DNA from: Hoylesella shahii DSM 15611 = JCM 12083
Lineage (GTDB): Bacteria > Bacteroidota > Bacteroidia > Bacteroidales > Bacteroidaceae
Direction of reading: 5' to 3'
Length of the DNA: 64,000 nucleotides
Assembly (NCBI RefSeq): GCF_000613445.1
Contig: NZ_BAIZ01000009.1
Location: 1-64,000 of the forward strand
Part shown: positions 58,927 through 64,000 of the stretch, piece by piece
Position numbering within the stretch: position 1 is the first letter of the stretch
Layout of the letters: every line of letters begins with the position of its first letter
Position numbers and translations under genes: made by a program
Notes under the pieces: model-generated
What the model was told of the DNA's origin: nothing
The model's database searches: none
The model's input: only the letters and a program-made list of their open reading frames with translations

Positions 58927-59700
58927 TCAGCTGATGGTAACACCCGTAAATATGCGGCCAGAGTTGATGCCTAGCCTTCGGGCTGAAAAGAAATCGTTGC
59001 AGCGGTCGTATGTACAGATGTCCGTTGCATGTATGTTCTCGGCTTTCACACCTGCCTCTTGCAGTTGCATTTGGTTGCAAAGGGGCAGGTTGATATGCCA
59101 TTTTTCTTGCCGTTGCGCAATCTCTTGCATAGGGAAAGCGGCATTGGCAAAGGCCTCGTACACCTCGTTGCCCACTTCAAAGTTGTGCAACGAAATGCCA
59201 GGCCCAATGATGGCGCGCAGTGATTGTGGGTTGGTGCCAAAAGCTGTGCGCATCTGTGCGATGGTGTTTTGTGCGATGCGTTTCACCGTTCCGCGCCATC
59301 CTGCATGGATAGCGGCTGTTGCACGGTGTTCGGCATCGTAGAGAATAATAGGAATGCAATCGGCTGTAGACACGCCAATACACACCCCCGGCACGTTGGT
59401 GATGAGTGCATCAACCCCCTCGAGCACCATTTGGCGCACCATTTGTGGCATGGAGAGCAGCTCACTGGCCACCAGTCGCACTGTGGTTTCGTGGGTTTGA
59501 TGTGGCAACACCAAGTTGTTGGGTGCAATATCGAGCATGTGGCACAGCGCGTTCACGTTCTGTGCCACATGTTCGGGATTGTCTCCACAATAGGGATTGA
59601 TGTTGAAATGAGCGTAAGCGTCTTGACTTTGGCCAGCAGCACGCATGGTGCTGAAGGCGTGAACCTCGTTGCCTAGCTCATATTCCAATAGTTTAGGCAT
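58927..59700 (-). CDS. pgeF: PgeF/YfiH-type peptidoglycan editing / purine nucleosidase protein
   Basis: 257 residues from ATG 59700 ([11 protein letters not shown]); the longer open frame upstream overlaps obgE and is not used. Family residues: [26 protein letters not shown] (metal-binding Cys) and [14 protein letters not shown] (metal-binding His). The bacterial family has been assigned both purine nucleoside phosphorylase/adenosine deaminase activity and removal of L-Ser from UDP-MurNAc (PgeF). The start overlaps the obgE stop by 8 bp, indicating coupling. Confidence 0.9.
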   Translation of the reverse strand: MPKLLEYELGNEVHAFSTMRAAGQSQDAYAHFNINPYCGDNPEHVAQNVNALCHMLDIAPNNLVLPHQTHETTVRLVASELLSMPQMVRQMVLEGVDALITNVPGVCIGVSTADCIPIILYDAEHRATAAIHAGWRGTVKRIAQNTIAQMRTAFGTNPQSLRAIIGPGISLHNFEVGNEVYEAFANAAFPMQEIAQRQEKWHINLPLCNQMQLQEAGVKAENIHATDICTYDRCNDFFSARRLGINSGRIFTGVTIS

Positions 59701-60858
59701 CTTCGTCCTCCTCGTATTCGAAGTCGTTGAGGTCTTCAATCTCGGCGTCGATGTATTCCACATCGATATCTTCTCCCTCATCAGCCAGTTCTTGAGCAAA
59801 GCTTCTAATGTCTTTATCGCGGTGAACCAGGCTGTCTTCGGCCATGATGCTTTGCAGTTTGTTGCTTTCGCTGTTCAGTTCTCGCCATAGGATATCCTTC
59901 AGTTCGGCCAGTCCTTGTCCTGTAACCGATGAGATAAACACCACAGGGAGGTCGGTGGGTAGTGTCTCGCGAAGCATCTCTATGAGTTCTTCGTCAAGCA
60001 AGTCGCATTTGGTAACAGCCAATACGCGATGCTTATCGTTAAGTTCGGGATTAAAGTTGTTTAGCTCGTTGAGCAACACTTCGTATTCTGTTTTGATGTC
60101 GTCTGTATCTCCAGGCACCATAAAAAGCAGCAACGAGTTGCGTTCGATGTGTCGCAGAAAGCGCAAGCCAAGACCTTTGCCCTCGCTAGCGCCCTCGATA
60201 ATACCAGGGATGTCGGCCATAACAAACGACTTATGGTCGTGATAGGCCACAATGCCGAGCGATGGTTCGAGGGTGGTGAAAGGATAATTGGCAATTTTGG
60301 GTCGAGCCGAAGAGAGCGAAGAGAGAAGCGTTGATTTACCCGCGTTGGGGAAACCCACCAGTCCCACGTCGGCAAGGAGCTTTAGTTCGAGTATTATGGT
60401 CATCTCTTCCATTGGCTCGCCAGGCTGCGCATAACGAGGCGTTTGGTTGGTGGCAGTGCGGAATTGGAAGTTACCCAGTCCGCCTCTGCCACCTTTAAGT
60501 AGCATAACCACTTGTCCGTCGTGCATCACGTCGCAGACATATTTACCTGTTTCGGCATTATACACCACCGTACCGCAGGGCACATCGATGTACATATCCT
60601 TGCCATCAGTGCCGTGGCATTTGTCTCTTCCGCCGTTTCCGCCATGTTCGGCGAACACATGTCGTTGAAACTTCAAGTGCAACAGCGTCCAATAGTTGTG
60701 GTTTCCGCGTAGGTAGATGTTACCCCCACGTCCGCCGTCGCCACCATCGGGCCCGCCGTTAGGTTGTACTTAACATGTCGGAGATGCATAGACCCCCTTC
60801 CGCCCTTACCCGAGCGGCAGTAAATTTTTACGTAGTCTACGAAGTTTGATTCGGGCAT
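59693..60858 (-). CDS. obgE: Obg-family GTPase (one frameshift)
   Basis: 388 residues once repaired, from ATG 60858 ([20 protein letters not shown]). A glycine-rich Obg domain comes first, then the G domain: [14 protein letters not shown] (G1), [16 protein letters not shown] (G3) and TKCDLLDEE (G4). The acidic tail is rich in Glu and Asp. At about 60762 one C/G is missing; restored it reads [18 protein letters not shown]. ObgE works in ribosome assembly and is essential in most bacteria, so the break is very likely a sequence error. It starts 7 bp after adk. Confidence 0.95.
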
Positions 60859-60865
60859 GAGCAGT

Positions 60866-61438
60866 TTAGATGTTATCAATCACGTTGCACACGTCGGCAA
60901 AAATGCGGTCGAGTTCTCCCAAACCGTCGATGTGATTGTGAATGTTTTCTTTTTTATACCATTCGATGAGCGGAGTCGTTTGACTGTGGTATACGCCCAA
61001 TCGTTTTTTAATTGTTTCCTCGTTGTCGTCTGTGCGTCCGCTTTGTTGTCCGCGAAGCACCAGGCGTTTCATCAGTTCTTCTTCGGGTACATCCAGTTCA
61101 ATCATGGCAGCCACCTTGTGTCCGCGTTCATCGAGCATGGTTTTCAATGCTTCTGCTTGAGGGATGGTGCGTGGAAATCCGTCGAAAATAACACCCTTAT
61201 GTTCTTTTCCAAACTTGTCGTACACGCTAGCGAGGATGTCAATCATCAACTCGTCGGGTATCAATTGGCCATTGTCGATGTATTCCTTAGCGGTTTTTCC
61301 CAGTTCTGTTCCGTTCTTAATCTCGTTGCGAAGCACGTCGCCAGTAGAGATATGTTCGAAACCATATTTGGCGATCATCTTGTCGCTTTGTGTGCCTTTG
61401 CCCGAACCGGGAGCACCGAAGATAACGATATTCTTCAT
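60866..61438 (-). CDS. adk: Adenylate kinase
   Basis: 190 residues. It equilibrates ATP+AMP with 2 ADP. P-loop [10 protein letters not shown] (8-17), [24 protein letters not shown] and [19 protein letters not shown] are all in place. It is the short form without a zinc-type lid. It lies upstream of obgE by 7 bp and 146 bp after hpt. Confidence 0.97.
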   Translation of the reverse strand: MKNIVIFGAPGSGKGTQSDKMIAKYGFEHISTGDVLRNEIKNGTELGKTAKEYIDNGQLIPDELMIDILASVYDKFGKEHKGVIFDGFPRTIPQAEALKTMLDERGHKVAAMIELDVPEEELMKRLVLRGQQSGRTDDNEETIKKRLGVYHSQTTPLIEWYKKENIHNHIDGLGELDRIFADVCNVIDNI

Positions 61439-61584
61439 TTTTAAGTTGTGTTTATAATGAAATTAAATAATTTTCTGATAGGATTTTCACCCTTTGTTAT
61501 GCCACACGTCTTTCTCCTTTCCCCTGAGGCTGGGGCAAGGGATTGTGCTGTTTTGCAACGATGAGGCAAAGGGGTGAACCTTTC

Positions 61585-62124
61585 TTACTCTTCCACCACG
61601 GTGTAGATGTCTCGCAGGTTGCGTCCTTGCTGGTTATAGTCTAGCCCATAACCCACGATAAAGTCGTTGGGGATTTCGATGGCTGCATATTCCACGTTGA
61701 GCGGAACAGTAAGTCTGTCTGGCTTCATTAGTAAAGTGCAGATATGAATCGACTTGGGCGAACGTGTGCCTATAGATTCTACCATGCGTTTGATTGTCAA
61801 TCCCGACTCAACGATGTCTTCAACGATGATAACCGTGCGTCCAGCTAGGTCTTCGTTGATGCCAATCACCTCTTTGATTGTACCCGTTGATGTGGTGCCT
61901 TGGTACGACGCCAGTTTTACAAATGATATTTCGCAGGGTATGGTGAGCATGCGCATGAGGTCGGCAGCGAACATGAACGAACCGTTAAGCACAGCCAAGA
62001 GTAGCGGATTCTTATCGGCCATGTCGTTGTTTATCCTGTCTGCAACGGCTTTTACGCGTTCTTGAATTTGGGCTTCCGTGATGGAGGTCTCGAAAACCTT
62101 ATCTAACAATTTTATTCGAGCCAT
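61585..62124 (-). CDS. hpt: Hypoxanthine phosphoribosyltransferase
   Basis: 179 residues. It salvages hypoxanthine/guanine with PRPP. The PRPP motif VIIVEDIVESGLT and the N-terminal substrate loop LNGSFMFAADLMR are present, and the C-terminal FIVGYGLDYNQQGRNL segment is diagnostic for HPRT. It heads the run hpt-adk-obgE-pgeF. A full -7 TATTTTTG (complement of 62145-62152) lies 21 bases before the ATG; the -33 is not clear. Confidence 0.96.
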   Translation of the reverse strand: MARIKLLDKVFETSITEAQIQERVKAVADRINNDMADKNPLLLAVLNGSFMFAADLMRMLTIPCEISFVKLASYQGTTSTGTIKEVIGINEDLAGRTVIIVEDIVESGLTIKRMVESIGTRSPKSIHICTLLMKPDRLTVPLNVEYAAIEIPNDFIVGYGLDYNQQGRNLRDIYTVVEE

Positions 62125-62152
62125 ATTTTTTTGCTATTAAGCTGCAAAAATA

Positions 62153-62482
62153 CGAAAAAAAACTGGAATATAGGGGTTTAGATACAGATATTTAGTTTTT
62201 AATGGGTGCAAGTGTAGGTGTTGCAGATTGGAGCTTGCTTCGCACCTAATCGCTTTTCTTTGGTTTCTTTCTTTTGGATAAAGCAAATAAATGCGAATTA
62301 CTGGCCACGATAATTTGTTTATCCCCAATCTCGGTCGTTAGAGCCTAAACAGATTTTGTTTTATTGTCGGCAGATTGTATACGCCAGTTCGGGATAAGAA
62401 AGTGCCCTAAAAAGTTGGTAACCTCACTATTGTTTTGTAACTCTATAGTTGTAAATCAATAACTTACAAAACATATATAGCG
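62153..62482. other. Intergenic left flank of the IS982 remnant
   Basis: No gene. CCTAAAAAGTTGGTAACC begins at about 62405 and recurs as CCTAAAAAGTTGTAAACC at about 62758, on the other side of the transposase remnant. Confidence 0.45.
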
Positions 62483-62762
62483 ATGATTGCCACAGACAAA
62501 GTTACTGAAATATTCTGTGTATTGGATGAGTCCTGCAAGAATTCTTTGAGAACCTCTTCAACCAAGGCATCCATCTCGTTCATGGGCTCAAATCAAACAT
62601 GAAAAACAAGCTTATGCCCTTGTGGGACAAAATGATGCTGCGTAAGCGATATATAATAGAATGCATCAACAACTGCTCAAGAACAAGGCCAACCTAGTCC
62701 ATTCACGCCATGTCACTGTGCAGTTTGAACAAAAAGATAAATACAACGATGTTAAGGCCTAA
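62483..62762 (+). pseudogene. IS982-family transposase remnant
   Basis: The first 18 or so codons read [19 protein letters not shown], the N-terminus of IS982 transposases. The sequence then jumps, in a shifted frame, to the C-terminal third: [38 protein letters not shown], and after another shift [13 protein letters not shown]. About 190 central codons with the catalytic residues are gone, and the natural C-terminus is lost. The element is dead. Family assignment is from memory of IS982 proteins in Bacteroidetes. Confidence 0.75.
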
Positions 62763-62977
62763 AAAGTTGTAAACCAAGTGCTTTTTCTTGCTCCTTCCCT
62801 AAATTTGAACAATTCTTAACGATACCATAAACAGATAAAGTGGTTAATTTCGAGTGTTTTTTATATTTACAATAAAGTCTCACTACATTTGTATTTTTTG
62901 TTTCTTTCATAGTTTGTTACCCATGAAAGGACGAAAACTACTAACGTAGCGAGGGCTATAAGTTACGTTGAATCACT

Positions 62978-63415
62978 TCATACCCGTTCTAATCTACCTC
63001 GAGTATATGTGTAAGAAACGATAAGGATGCCAATTGTTGTGTATACAACAAAGGGTGACATTAATAACAAACCACCAGAGCATATAGTAACATAAAGTAA
63101 AAGGGCTGTAATCCCCACAGAAACGACAACGAGATAGTTCCGTAACAATTGCTTATTTCGTTCTGTTTTCGAGATTGAACCTACATGATTAATTTTGTAT
63201 GGATCCTTTATGTACCAACGAAGGATTGCGTAAACTAAGCAGGAAACCAAAGGAAAAACAAGAATGAATTGCTGCTCCCCGTGATGAGTAACATGCCCAA
63301 GAAAGTCCCAATGCAAAATAATCGACGAATTGTGTAATGCAATGAATATTGCCAAACCAACATTTGCAATTAGGAATAGAATGGCAATGATGTTTAGGGT
63401 CTTTGTAATCTTCAT
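62978..63415 (-). CDS. DUF1648-like four-helix membrane protein
   Basis: 145 residues with about four hydrophobic helices (near 8-28, 50-66, 92-110 and 115-135). The stretch SSIILHWDFLGHVTHHGEQQ recalls the DUF1648 motif in which IPIHWN-like sequence is followed by a helix. Function unknown. It lies in AT-rich DNA beside the IS remnant, and its codon choice looks more A/T-ended than the genes before it, so acquisition is possible. Confidence 0.6.
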   Translation of the reverse strand: MKITKTLNIIAILFLIANVGLAIFIALHNSSIILHWDFLGHVTHHGEQQFILVFPLVSCLVYAILRWYIKDPYKINHVGSISKTERNKQLLRNYLVVVSVGITALLLYVTICSGGLLLMSPFVVYTTIGILIVSYTYTRGRLERV

Positions 63416-64000
63416 AACTTTAAGTTTTAGTCCAGTTTAAAAAGAACAAGTTGATTTATAGAATACACCAAGTTATTTAGTGAGCGAAATAGATACGTTT
63501 AAATGATTAAATTGAGATTCTAAAGTTTTCTTGTGCTTAAATAGTCGGAGATGTTTAGAAATAAACTTATTGGATAAATGAGAAATTTTCCTAAAGTGTA
63601 GAACCTTTCTGTAAACTCATCAGTATAATGTTCCTTAAAGTGTTCTTGTAAACTTTTTTATAAACTTCAGGGAAGTTTTCTTCAACCACATTGTAGCCTT
63701 GTTTAAGAATAGCTCCGCTTAATTTAACAGATATTATATAATCTATTCTTTAAATTATTACATGCAGCAGTACACTTAAATGTGGTTAAAAGTGTAAGTG
63801 TTACTGGTGGTTGGATTGTTATTTTACTCATGTTTAAAATACTTTTGTTCATTCCACTTCACTTAGGCCAGAGTTGTTGGTTCGGTGACGTGGATTTATA
63901 TATAATATTCAAAACTTTCTAAAAGCAAATATCGTCCTTTTTGAATTAAGTTGTTCTTTTTGGATGTGATTTTTATATTTGTTTAACAGCGACTTGTGTC
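63416..64000. other. AT-rich right end, no gene recognised
   Basis: Visibly richer in A and T than the rest of the window. No open frame with protein features, no RNA gene and no terminator recognised. Confidence 0.5.

Overview
The window looks like chromosome from a member of the Bacteroidales, most likely a Prevotella-like Prevotellaceae. The evidence is two SusC/SusD pairs, a sucC-sucD succinyl-CoA synthetase pair, pta-ackA, a MurNAc salvage cluster of the Tannerella/Bacteroides kind, start codons without Shine-Dalgarno sequences, and many promoters of the Bacteroidetes form TTTG-N19..21-TAnnTTTG. No rRNA, tRNA, CRISPR array or intact insertion sequence was recognised.

Layout. 0.5-4.7 kb: a two-helix membrane protein resembling DUF6630, a convergent MATE exporter with a palindrome inside its promoter, and a glycine-zipper lipoprotein. 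5.0-15.7 kb: two tandem susC-susD pairs (glycan or oligomer uptake at the outer membrane) with no enzyme or regulator beside them. 15.7-17.4 kb: a long spacer with 22-bp tandem repeats. 17.4-20.2 kb: an operon of a zinc-ribbon membrane protein, an SPFH-SHOCT protein and a small membrane protein. 20.6-27.3 kb: central metabolism (sucCD, pta-ackA) around a two-domain DUF2156-GNAT protein. 27.3-30.2 kb: a second 22-bp repeat locus, a divergent BadF-type kinase paralog and a possible small RNA. 30.2-36.2 kb: a FucP-type sugar permease, an SLC13 carrier, class II fructose-bisphosphate aldolase and a thioredoxin-fold protein lacking both catalytic cysteines. 36.5-54.5 kb: all minus strand, a GH92 mannosidase followed by a peptidoglycan/MurNAc salvage region (serine hydrolase-SGNH fusion, murQ, murK-like kinase, MurT-like membrane protein, NamZ, AmpG, GT2, amidase, sodium symporter, second NamZ). 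55.0-62.1 kb: membrane MutS homolog, SMI1/KNR4 protein, and the run hpt-adk-obgE-pgeF-M23. 62.4-64.0 kb: an IS982 remnant and a DUF1648-like membrane protein in AT-rich DNA.

How the genes work together. The 38.9-54.5 kb region reads as one pathway. Amidase and hydrolases trim wall fragments, the two NamZ proteins release MurNAc, AmpG, the MurT-like protein and the sodium symporter carry products across the inner membrane, the kinase phosphorylates MurNAc, and MurQ converts MurNAc-6-phosphate to GlcNAc-6-phosphate. Pta-AckA, SucCD and Fba are ordinary fermentative metabolism.

Caution on sequence quality. Fourteen genes, including the essential or near-essential fba, ackA, sucD and obgE, are split by frameshifts at 19 sites, and every site is explained by exactly one missing base. 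I treat these as probable sequencing or consensus deletions, annotate each gene over its full span, and give each site in its entry.
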